Below are positions 57,442 to 64,000 of a DNA stretch of 64,000 bases, piece by piece; positions within the stretch are counted from its first letter, which is position 1, and every line of letters starts with the position of its first letter. The position numbers were made by a program, and so were the translations under genes. Origin of the DNA: Synechococcus sp. PCC 7336 (GTDB lineage: Bacteria; Cyanobacteriota; Cyanobacteriia; Thermostichales; PCC-7336); contig NZ_CM001776.1 of NCBI RefSeq assembly GCF_000332275.1, forward strand, positions 682,001 to 746,000, in the 5' to 3' direction. The notes below the pieces were generated by a model. It did not search any database. It was not told where the DNA came from and worked only from the letters and a program-made list of their open reading frames with translations.

Positions 57442-59094
57442 CTAAACATTTGCTAGGTGGCGATGCACGAACGAAACGCAAATCGACCCTTCGCCCACGC
57501 TGGAAGCTACCCGCTTGACCGAGCCGTGGCGCACGTCCCCGACCGCAAAGATGCCGGGGACGCTGGTTTCGAGCAAAAAGCGATCGCGCTTCAACGGCCA
57601 AGGGCTAGCGGCTGACACATCGGGTCCCGTGCAGATAAAGCTTCCCTCGTCCCGCTGCACCACGCCATCGAGCCATTCCGTCCCGGGGGTTGCGCCGATG
57701 AAGATGAATAGGGAGCTGGTGTCAAAGGTTTTGACCTCGCCAGTTTGAGAGTCTTTGACCGAGATCTGTTCGAGGCGATCGCCACCTTGCGCCTCAATGA
57801 CGCTGTGGCAGGGCAATACTTCGATGTTGTCGGTGCTTGCAATGCGATCGCTGAGGTACCGGGACATGCCCCTGGCGAGCGACTCGCCCCGCACCAGCAT
57901 GCGAACCTTACGGGCGTACTTGGAAAAATGCATCGCCGCCTGACCGGCGGAGTTTGCCCCACCCACCACATAAACGTCCTCATTTTTGCAGGCTGCTGCT
58001 TCGGTTTGGGCGGCACCGTAATACACCCCTGCTCCGGTAAACTGCTCGATGCCCGGAACAGTTAGCCTCCGCCAGGTTACTCCCATCGCCAGAATGACCG
58101 CGTGACAGCTAACCTCCCTGCCATCTGACAGAGTGATGATGCGGTAATTATCTTCCAGTCGAATCGCTTTAGCCTCCTGAGGGGTCAGGATCTCTACGCC
58201 AAAGCGCTTGGCCTGGGTCACCGCTCGTCGGGCCAGGTCGCCGCCGCTGAGACCTGCCGGAAAGCCTAAGTAGTTTTCGATGCGGGAGCTGCTACCCGCT
58301 TGTCCGCCAGGGGCCTGACGCTCGATCGTCACTGTGCGCAAGCCCTCCGAAGCGCCATAAACTGCGGCGGAGAGCCCCGCCGGACCGCCGCCGACGATAA
58401 CTAGATCGTAAAAGGGTCGATTGGCCTCGGTTTGCATGCCCACTTGCTGAGCCAACTGAGTGGTGCTGGGCTTGACTAATTTCTCGCCGTTAGGAAGCAG
58501 CACCATTGGCAAGCAGGGATTGTCTTTTTCCCCCGCGTAGGTCACCAATTGCTGAGCCTCGCGGTTATGCTCGATATCTAGCCAACGATAGGGAACTTGG
58601 TTGCGAGCTAAAAAATCCCTCAAGTCGTGAGATTCGGGGGACCAGCGATCGGCAATCACCTTGACCCCCTGAAACTCGGGCTTAAACCCGACCTGCCAGT
58701 CATTCATCAGATCGTCCAGCACTGGGTAAAGCTTTTCCTCCGGCGGGTCCCAGGGCTTGAGCAAGTAGTAATCCAGTTGGGCGGTGTTAATGGCATCGAT
58801 GGCTGCATTCGTGTCGGCATAAGCGGTCAGCAGTGCTCGCTTGGCCTGCGGAAAAACGTCTACTGCCTGGTTCAAAAACTCGACGCCGCTCATCTCTGGC
58901 ATGCGCTGATCGGCCAAGAACAGCGCGACAGTATCGCCTCGCAGCTTGAGCTGCTGTAACACCTCTAGGGCTGTCGTACCGGAGTCGGCCCGCACAACGC
59001 GAAAGCGATCGCCATACTGTTTGCGCAGATCTCGGGCGATCGCCTGGAGCACCGCAGGGTCGTCATCAATCGTCAAAATAACAGGCTTATCCAT
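57442..59094 (-). CDS. Response-regulator receiver fused to thioredoxin-reductase-like flavoprotein
   Basis: 550 residues. Receiver domain at 1-125 (ILTIDDDPAVLQAI; LFLADQRMPEMSG with the phospho-Asp; LLTAYAD; LLKPW with the Lys). Residues about 135-215 look thioredoxin-like (VIADRWSPESHDLRDFLARN). From about 225 comes a thioredoxin-reductase FAD/NAD(P)H fold (DLVIVGGGPAGLSAAVYGAS, GGQAGSSSRIENYLGFP, VYVVGGANSAGQAAMHFSKY, GIFAVGDVRHGSVKRVASSV). The redox CxxC of classical TrxR is absent, so it may sense or transfer electrons elsewhere. Output is thus enzymatic rather than DNA binding. Confidence 0.9.
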   Translation of the reverse strand: MDKPVILTIDDDPAVLQAIARDLRKQYGDRFRVVRADSGTTALEVLQQLKLRGDTVALFLADQRMPEMSGVEFLNQAVDVFPQAKRALLTAYADTNAAIDAINTAQLDYYLLKPWDPPEEKLYPVLDDLMNDWQVGFKPEFQGVKVIADRWSPESHDLRDFLARNQVPYRWLDIEHNREAQQLVTYAGEKDNPCLPMVLLPNGEKLVKPSTTQLAQQVGMQTEANRPFYDLVIVGGGPAGLSAAVYGASEGLRTVTIERQAPGGQAGSSSRIENYLGFPAGLSGGDLARRAVTQAKRFGVEILTPQEAKAIRLEDNYRIITLSDGREVSCHAVILAMGVTWRRLTVPGIEQFTGAGVYYGAAQTEAAACKNEDVYVVGGANSAGQAAMHFSKYARKVRMLVRGESLARGMSRYLSDRIASTDNIEVLPCHSVIEAQGGDRLEQISVKDSQTGEVKTFDTSSLFIFIGATPGTEWLDGVVQRDEGSFICTGPDVSAASPWPLKRDRFLLETSVPGIFAVGDVRHGSVKRVASSVGEGSICVSFVHRHLANV

Positions 59095-59147
59095 CGGGGG
59101 GTCCTACTTTCGATCTGAATCTGTTCTTGCAATCGAAGATCGAAGAT

Positions 59148-59555
59148 CTATACGATCGACACATCTGTCATTTGCTCTAATTCAATCAGGTTGCCATCTG
59201 GATCGCGAAAACAGGTGGAGATAAAGCCTCGATCTGGATAGCTGGTTGGTGGATTGAGTATTGCTATATCGCGAGCTCGGAGATAGGCGATCGCTTCTTC
59301 CATATTGCCGACTTGAAATGAGAGAACCACACGGGCACTGTGGGTGTCGTAGTTGAGAGAGTCATCCCTGGTAATAAAGCCAGCGAGTTTTTTGCGATTG
59401 AACAGAGTGATGCGAATAGAGCCTGCGTCGAATTCTACGTATTCGTCCATGTCATCTTCAAACTTAATGCTCAGTTTCAACACATCTCGATAGAAGGCTT
59501 TGCAGGTTTGAAAATTTTCGACATTCAGCCGAGTGTAAATGTATTGAAAATGCAT
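59148..59555 (-). CDS. VOC (glyoxalase/bleomycin resistance) family protein
   Basis: 135 residues with two beta-alpha-beta-beta-beta units: YTRLNVENFQTCKAFYRDVL in the first, GFISTCFRDPDGNLIELEQM in the second. Metal-binding positions (Glu in LIELEQ) are present. Substrate cannot be inferred; small-molecule lyase, dioxygenase or drug-binding roles are all known. Confidence 0.85.
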   Translation of the reverse strand: MHFQYIYTRLNVENFQTCKAFYRDVLKLSIKFEDDMDEYVEFDAGSIRITLFNRKKLAGFITRDDSLNYDTHSARVVLSFQVGNMEEAIAYLRARDIAILNPPTSYPDRGFISTCFRDPDGNLIELEQMTDVSIV

Positions 59556-59902
59556 GAATCGATCTCTCTCCCGGACAAAAGGCGATCGCCTTCAACAGTG
59601 AACTCGCGGATCGTCGAGCTCGAAAGCACTCTCGCTCGATGGATTGAACCGTTCAGATTGCTGTCTGGCAGCAGCGACTGTATCGTAAAGCAGATCTGCT
59701 CGGGGCGCGAAGTCACCTTTAAAGATGCCTCACATTGTCGAACATTGTCGAACCTGTCAGCTTCGGGATCGCTGAAAGCGGCGGAGCTGATAGGCTAGCC
59801 AGCCAGCGACAACTTCAAGCTGCGACAACTTCAAGCTGCGACAACTTCAAGCTGCGGCATCAGAGCAATTGATTCTGGCGATTCCGTGGAGTTCTGACTG
59901 AC
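59556..59902. other. Intergenic region with 16-bp tandem repeats, upstream of hypF
   Basis: 347 bp. Three exact copies of GCGACAACTTCAAGCT run from 59806 to 59853, 50 bp before the hypF start, and a shorter doubled ATTGTCGAAC occurs just before (about 59735-59755). No coding frame. The repeats may affect hypF expression or mark slippage. Confidence 0.6.
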
Positions 59903-62371
59903 GTGGATAGAACGCCCTCGCACTGTTCTCGACAAAGACTGCGCCTCACCCTCAGCGGCACCATTCAGGGGGTGGGGTTTCGTCCGTTCGTATACCGTCT
60001 CGCGATCGCTTTAGGGCTAGAGGGTTGGGTGCGCAATTCGGGCGAGGGCGTGCTGATCGAAGTTGAAGGGGAAAGTTCTCTACTGCACGAATTCGTTCGC
60101 CGACTCCAGTCGGACAAGCCGCCTGCGGCAGCGATCGCCCGCTGCCGAGAGGACTGGCTAGAACCCTTTGGCTATAGAAATTTCAGCATTCGCTCCAGCC
60201 ATTCGGGCCTCATAACAGCGGCCATCTCGCCAGATTTAGCCACCTGCCCCGAATGCCTGCAAGACATCCGCGATCCCGACAACCGTCGCTATCGATATCC
60301 GTTCGCCAACTGCACCCAGTGCGGTCCCCGTTTCAGCCTCCTGCAAGGGCTCCCCTACGATCGCGATCGCACCACCATGTCTGACTTTCACATGTGTGCT
60401 GCTTGCGAGACCGAATATCGCGATCCGGGCAATCGCCGCTTCCACGCCCAACCCAATGCCTGTCCTCGGTGTGGCCCCCATATAGAACTGTGGGATCGAC
60501 AGGGGAATGCTCTTGCCGACTGGGACGATGCCCTATTCGATGCAATCGGAGCGCTGCGCCAAGCCAAAATAGTCGCGGTGAAAGGCTTGGGGGGATTTCA
60601 CTTGATGGCGATCGCCGAGAGCGAATCTGCAGTCCGGCAATTGCGCTTGGCCAAGCAACGACCGGACAAGCCGTTTGCACTCATGTATCCCTCTCTCGAA
60701 GCGGTCCGTGTCCACTGTCATCTATCCGATGTAGAAGCTCGACTGTTGCGATCGCCTGCCGCGCCCATCGTCCTGCTGCAGCGCAGACAAGCCACCCCTG
60801 CCCCGAACCTAGCCCCCAATATTGCCCCCGAAACTCCATATTTGGGCGTCATGCTGCCCTACACCCCACTGCACCACCTCTTGATGCAGGAGTTGAGCTG
60901 TCCGGTGGTGGCCACGAGCGGCAACCTGGGGGGAGACCCCCTCTGCATTGATGAATCAGTAGCGCTGCGAACGTTGGCGGGAGTTGCCGATCTGTTTCTG
61001 GTTCACAACCGTCCGATTGCTCGAGCCGTGGACGATTCGGTCGTTTGCGGGGTGGCGGGGCGAGAGATGGTTTTGCGGCGAGCTCGCGGCTATGCTCCCT
61101 TGCCGATTTCTGCTGGGTTCGATGGCGCTGCATTGCCCTCTCCCCCGGCCCCTCTCCCCCAGGGAGAGGGGAGAAACAGTCTGAAATCCTCAATCTGCGG
61201 TTCGGTTCCCCTTCCCTCGGAATTACGGCTGACGCCACGCTTCGCGAGGGGGGAAGGGGCTAGGGGATGTCTGCTGGCTTTGGGGGGACATCTGAAGAAT
61301 ACTGTCGCGGTGGCGGTGGCAGGACAGGCGATCGCGAGCCAGCATCTGGGGGATTTGCAAACGGTGGCCGCCGTCGAGCATTACGAACGGGCGATCGCCG
61401 ATCTCGAAAGCTTCTACGACCTGCAGCCCGTGGCTGTGGCCTGCGATTTACATCCCGACTACCGCTCTACTCACATGGCCGAGGGGCTGGGCTTGCCGGT
61501 CATTCGGGTTCAGCACCATTACGCCCACGTCTTGGCCTGCATGGCTGACAATCAACTTCTGAATTCGATGGACTCTCCCATGCTCGGAGTTGCGTGGGAT
61601 GGTGCCGGCTACGGGAGCGATGGGACGATCTGGGGGGGCGAGTTTTTGCGCGTCGCGGAGGCGGGATTCGAACGGTTCGCTCGCCTGCGCCCATTTCGGC
61701 TGCCGGGGGGCGAACGGGCTATCAAAGAACCCAGGCGATCGGCGATCGGGTTGCTGTACGAGGTGTTTGGGGAGGCGCTGTTCGAGCAGCGGGATTGTAG
61801 GGGCCTTCAGGCATTTAGCGATCGCGATCTCCCAGTGTTGCGGGCGATGTTGCGGAATTCCTATCGCGCGCCGCTTGCCTCCAGTGTCGGTCGCCTATTT
61901 GATGCGATCGCCTCAATTCTGGGCTTAAAACACATTGCTACGTTTGAAGGTCAAGCGGCAATGGCTTTAGAGGCTCAGCTGGCGGGAGTTCGCACTTCGG
62001 CAAGCTACGAGATCCCTTTGATAGGACTGGATGCTCCAGAACCAGCAAGTTTGGATTGGACCGCACTCGTCACAGCCCTGTTGAGCGACGCTCGGGCAGG
62101 TTTGTCATTAGGACAGATTGTGGCGAAGTTTCATAATGGATTGGTGGAGGCGATCGTCTCTGTTGCTAAAGCGTCGCAATGCGATCGGGTGTTATTGACG
62201 GGTGGCTGCTTTCAAAATCGCTACCTGCTCCAGCGGGTGACTCAGCGCTTGCGAGAGGAATCGTTGCACCCCTACTGGCACCGCCAGATTCCGCCAAATG
62301 ATGGGGGAATTGCGATCGGACAGCTTGTGGCTGCGGCCAATGTTCTACAGCGCGGTCCAGACAGGGTGTAA
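59903..62371 (+). CDS. hypF: [NiFe]-hydrogenase maturation carbamoyltransferase HypF
   Basis: 822 residues, GTG start. N-terminal acylphosphatase (TLSGTIQGVGFRPFVYRLAI), zinc fingers (CPECLQDI; CTQCGP; CAACETEY; CPRCGP), YrdC-like domain (KIVAVKGLGGFHLMAIAESE, then CPVVATSGNLGGDPLCID) and Kae1/HypF-C domain (LACMADNQLL, DGTIWGGEFLRV, LLTGGCFQNRYLLQRV). It makes the carbamoyl-AMP used for cyanide ligands of the NiFe site. It is 40-50 residues longer than usual because a palindromic element is inserted in frame at about residues 411-456. Followed at 35 bp by hypC. Confidence 0.94.
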   Translation: MDRTPSHCSRQRLRLTLSGTIQGVGFRPFVYRLAIALGLEGWVRNSGEGVLIEVEGESSLLHEFVRRLQSDKPPAAAIARCREDWLEPFGYRNFSIRSSHSGLITAAISPDLATCPECLQDIRDPDNRRYRYPFANCTQCGPRFSLLQGLPYDRDRTTMSDFHMCAACETEYRDPGNRRFHAQPNACPRCGPHIELWDRQGNALADWDDALFDAIGALRQAKIVAVKGLGGFHLMAIAESESAVRQLRLAKQRPDKPFALMYPSLEAVRVHCHLSDVEARLLRSPAAPIVLLQRRQATPAPNLAPNIAPETPYLGVMLPYTPLHHLLMQELSCPVVATSGNLGGDPLCIDESVALRTLAGVADLFLVHNRPIARAVDDSVVCGVAGREMVLRRARGYAPLPISAGFDGAALPSPPAPLPQGEGRNSLKSSICGSVPLPSELRLTPRFARGEGARGCLLALGGHLKNTVAVAVAGQAIASQHLGDLQTVAAVEHYERAIADLESFYDLQPVAVACDLHPDYRSTHMAEGLGLPVIRVQHHYAHVLACMADNQLLNSMDSPMLGVAWDGAGYGSDGTIWGGEFLRVAEAGFERFARLRPFRLPGGERAIKEPRRSAIGLLYEVFGEALFEQRDCRGLQAFSDRDLPVLRAMLRNSYRAPLASSVGRLFDAIASILGLKHIATFEGQAAMALEAQLAGVRTSASYEIPLIGLDAPEPASLDWTALVTALLSDARAGLSLGQIVAKFHNGLVEAIVSVAKASQCDRVLLTGGCFQNRYLLQRVTQRLREESLHPYWHRQIPPNDGGIAIGQLVAAANVLQRGPDRV
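61133..61270. repeat. Bipartite palindromic element inserted in hypF
   Basis: First module CCCTCTCCCCCGGCCCCTCT to GGGAGAGGGG, linker GAAACAGTCTGAAATCC ... CGGTTCGG, second module TTCCCCTTCCCTCG to GAGGGGGGAAGGGGC. The DNA matches the family in both halves and the linker. It codes for ALPSPPAPLPQGEGRNSLKS and about 25 further residues of low complexity, without a stop or frameshift. Confidence 0.85.
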
Positions 62372-62406
62372 AGCCAGCAGCAGAGTTTCATTTCGGGAGA
62401 AACGCC

Positions 62407-62643
62407 GTGTGCTTAGCCGTTCCAGGCAAAATTCTCAGTATTCTCGAAGGAGACGATCCCCTGCTGCGCGCGGGCAAAGTGAGTTTCGGCGGAGCGGTCA
62501 AAACCATTAGCTTGGCCTATGTGCCCGAGGCCAATGTGGGCGATTATGCTCTGGTTCATGCGGGGTTTGCACTGGCGATCGTGGATGAGTGGGAGGCGGA
62601 GCAAACGTTGCGAGACGTGCAGCAAATGCAGGCCGGTCAATAG
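62407..62643 (+). CDS. hypC: Hydrogenase assembly chaperone HypC
   Basis: 78 residues, GTG start giving MCLAVPGKILSILEGDD; Cys2 is the essential ligand that binds the Fe(CN)2CO group and HoxH. VKTISLAYVPEANVGDYALV and HAGFALAIVDEWEAEQT complete the family. It carries the iron centre from HypD to the large subunit. Immediately downstream of hypF; a terminator lies at 62832. Confidence 0.95.
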   Translation: MCLAVPGKILSILEGDDPLLRAGKVSFGGAVKTISLAYVPEANVGDYALVHAGFALAIVDEWEAEQTLRDVQQMQAGQ

Positions 62644-62831
62644 TTGCCGGTATGGGCTTGCACTGGCGATTGAAACCGAGTGGGGCCATGTCTGCCCGGA
62701 GAATAGGATTCAAACCCGCGTCAAATTCAACCGAATTTAGTCTGAAAACTCCAAGTTTCAACACAAATGAAGTTTATAGTCTGCAATCGCCTCAATATCT
62801 TTAATCGCAGGCTGAGTTAGAAAAAACTGAG

Positions 62832-62864
62832 GCGTCATTCCCTTTCTGATGGATGACGCTTTTT
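62832..62864 (+). terminator. Rho-independent terminator for hypF-hypC
   Basis: GCGTCAT ... ATGACGC, 7-bp stem with 14-nt loop followed by TTTTT on the plus strand. It overlaps the 3' end of the opposing parD-like gene, so both functions share the sequence. Confidence 0.55.
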
Positions 62865-63104
62865 CAAGTTAGCCCGAATCTGAGCCATAGCAGTAGCACC
62901 CTCGACGAGTTCTCCTCGTTGAGCCGCATTCCAACCAATCTGGACTTCCTGTTGAAGTTCCTGCAGCCGCCCTCGATAGATGTCATCGTGCTGTTCGAGT
63001 AAATGCACACCTGCTGTGAGGACTTCAATCGCTGAATGGTATTTACCACTGGCAATTTGGCGTTGGACTAACTGCTCTAGCTCGGGTGCCAAGACGATTT
63101 GCAT
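62835..63104 (-). CDS. ParD-like/CopG-type antitoxin, no toxin partner seen
   Basis: 89 residues. APELEQLVQRQIASGKYHSA, then IEVLTAGVHLLEQHDD is a ribbon-helix-helix of the ParD group; the C-terminus is helical and charged (NAAQRGELVEGATAMAQIRA). A ParE-type toxin gene would be expected right after it (below 62835) but 62644-62834 shows no such frame. Orphan antitoxin or solitary regulator. Confidence 0.75.
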   Translation of the reverse strand: MQIVLAPELEQLVQRQIASGKYHSAIEVLTAGVHLLEQHDDIYRGRLQELQQEVQIGWNAAQRGELVEGATAMAQIRANLKKRHPSERE

Positions 63105-63272
63105 TGAGGAAATTGAATGAGCGATCGATAGCTTTGCTTACGATTTTAACCCCAGGGAACGTTACACGCATTCTTATGGGCAGTGGTCAAGGGCTTTCTA
63201 CCGCACAATCCCACTCATTCAAACTTGTGGGTGCGAGATTGCAATCGGCCCTGTCCAGCAAGGTTGAGTTAT

Positions 63273-63655
63273 CTATAAGGTGTCTAGATTTTGAACGACC
63301 CAGCGCCGCATCAATTCTACGGTGTAGATATAGGTTCCATCCGCCTGTCTGGCAATGACATCGTGGCTTTCTAAGGTGGCGATCGCCGCTTGACTTTCTG
63401 CTGCGGTTAAGCCCAATCTCTCGAAGAGTTCGGCGAGGGAGAGAGGGGTGTGGCTGAGGGCTTTGAGGATCTGGGTTTGCCCTTGAGGGGCGGTTGTTTC
63501 TGCTTGTCCCCAGACTCCTGCGAAGTAGGCGTTGCCGTCACGGTAGAAGTTGGGGGCATTGATGACGGCGTTGACATCTTCGAGGAAGAAGCGGCGATCG
63601 CGATCTCCCAGTGCTGCTAACCCTGTTGCGAAATTCCTACAATTCTGGGGGAAGG
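63273..63655 (-). pseudogene. C-terminal fragment of a STAND/AAA-type ATPase, fused to a palindromic element
   Basis: From about 63655 down the frame reads ALGDRDRRFFLEDVNAVINA, then PQGQTQILKALSHTPLSLAE, LFERLGLTAAESQAAIATLE and YTVELMRRWVVQN. The last part is a winged helix typical of the C-terminus of cyanobacterial ATPases. No P-loop domain precedes it: going upstream the frame runs into the palindromic element (63690-63735), so the ORF's first codons (ALHGPHPRPLSLEERGATAS) are element sequence. A dead fragment. Confidence 0.6.
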
Positions 63656-63689
63656 GGAACAGAACCGTAGATTGCAGGTTTGAGGCTGT

Positions 63690-63735
63690 TGCTCCCCTCT
63701 CCTCCAGGGAGAGGGGTCGGGGGTGAGGGCCATGC
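63690..63735. repeat. Palindromic element copy next to the ATPase fragment
   Basis: CCCTCTCCTCCAGGGAGAGG core followed by GGTCGGGGGTGAGGGCCATG. Left of it (63650-63690) is the family linker and the edge of a second module (GGGGGAAGGGGAACAGAACC), so it is a near-complete bipartite copy. Confidence 0.75.
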
Positions 63736-63803
63736 AGAGCCATCGAATTCAGGTCGTTAAGGGTGCGATCCTCCCTTCAGGGGGCTTAACCGTACTAATA
63801 GTG

Positions 63804-63818
63804 TTTCTCTAAGAGAAA
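63804..63818. promoter_or_regulatory. Short perfect dyad upstream of the last gene
   Basis: TTTCTC-TAA-GAGAAA inverted repeat about 90 bp before the GTG of the following gene; may be an operator or part of a promoter. Nothing else is recognisable in 63744-63907. Confidence 0.35.
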
Positions 63819-63907
63819 TTTCGGAAAATGACACTATATGAGAAGCCTTCACTCTAAAGAGCGGTCACAATAGGTTTGTCCTCGCCGAACTGAAAGGAGC
63901 TGCTGCT

Positions 63908-64000
63908 GTGATCTCCCACTCGATGTTTTCCGGTCTTGTGGCTGTGGCAATCGGATTGGCTCCTGCGATGCTGCTGCCGGTTGCCGCTCAAACCCAACTG
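63908..64000 (+). CDS. Exported protein, N-terminus only (window edge)
   Basis: GTG 63908 with AGGAG 8 nt upstream opens a frame that reads ISHSMFSGLVAVAIGLAPAM, then LLPVAAQTQL, a Sec signal peptide with a likely cut after VAA. It runs off the right edge after 31 codons, so the function cannot be told. ATG 63923 in frame is an alternative start. Confidence 0.6.
   Translation, partial: MISHSMFSGLVAVAIGLAPAMLLPVAAQTQL

Noticed and set aside
61664-61680. GGCGGGATTCGAAC in hypF, identical to part of the tRNA-Arg T-arm
   Set aside because: Lies in a conserved coding part of hypF (EAGFERF); not a tRNA or attachment site.
63785-63800. GGCTTAACCGTACTAATAG, similar to the 3' end of 23S rRNA
   Set aside because: Only about 15 bases match; no rRNA sequence precedes it, only a protein fragment and a palindromic element.

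Overview
The window is chromosomal DNA of a cyanobacterium. The HIP1 octamer GCGATCGC recurs in almost every kilobase outside the CRISPR array and the AT-rich accessory segments. The gene content agrees: a hoxEFUYH bidirectional hydrogenase with hypF, hypC and hoxW, DnaK/DnaJ, 6-phosphogluconolactonase, an Uma2 remnant and an Rpn-type nuclease. The species cannot be read from the sequence.

Layout. 1-2.7 kb: the end of a DUF262/DUF1524 (GmrSD-like) gene, a sulfotransferase and a frameshifted gene fragment. 2.7-18.4 kb: a complete type I CRISPR-Cas locus of the MYXAN (Cmx/Dev) kind. It has a WYL regulator, cas6, cas3, cas8, a DUF559 nuclease gene lying inside the operon, cas7, cas5, a cas4-cas1 fusion and cas2, then a leader and an array of 72 repeats (by eye) ending in a degenerate repeat and a terminator. 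18.6-29.5 kb: dnaJ/dnaK, pgl, a small exported protein, PPK2, a membrane-anchored lysozyme/M15 peptidase and a DUF790 protein. 29.5-36.3 kb: a nine-gene N-type (probably Na+-translocating) F1Fo ATPase operon in the order D-C-Q-R-B-E-F-A-G. 36.5 kb: an Rpn-like nuclease. 37.7-43.8 kb: hoxE, hoxF, a small membrane-protein gene, hoxU, hoxY, a CBS-domain gene, a MITE-like element and hoxH.

43.8-48.9 kb is an accessory hotspot. An AAA ATPase/DUF4276 pair (TOPRIM-like, PARIS/OLD-style defence candidate) is bracketed by two attC-like sites, and a ~95-bp sequence is repeated on both sides. I read this as an integron-type cassette array without an integrase gene in view. Beside it are a decayed Phd/PIN toxin-antitoxin locus, a possible reverse-transcriptase fragment, a primase fragment, and two N-terminal integrase remnants on either side of tRNA-Arg(CCU). 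49-55.6 kb: two overlapping ATP-grasp ligase genes, hicB with a frameshifted hicA, a tyrosinase-like protein, hoxW and a MATE exporter. 56-59.6 kb: a cyclic-nucleotide-domain histidine kinase paired with a response-regulator/thioredoxin-reductase-like flavoprotein, then a VOC protein. 59.9-62.6 kb: hypF and hypC. The window ends with an orphan parD-like antitoxin, a truncated ATPase tail and the start of an exported protein.

A family of GC-rich palindromic elements (GGGAGAGGGGCC type) runs through the whole window. It lies in four gaps or gap clusters of the cas operon, supplies the probable hoxW start codon, is inserted in frame in hypF, and sits at the broken end of the 63.3-kb ATPase fragment. 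All function calls come from reading motifs; no database search was run.
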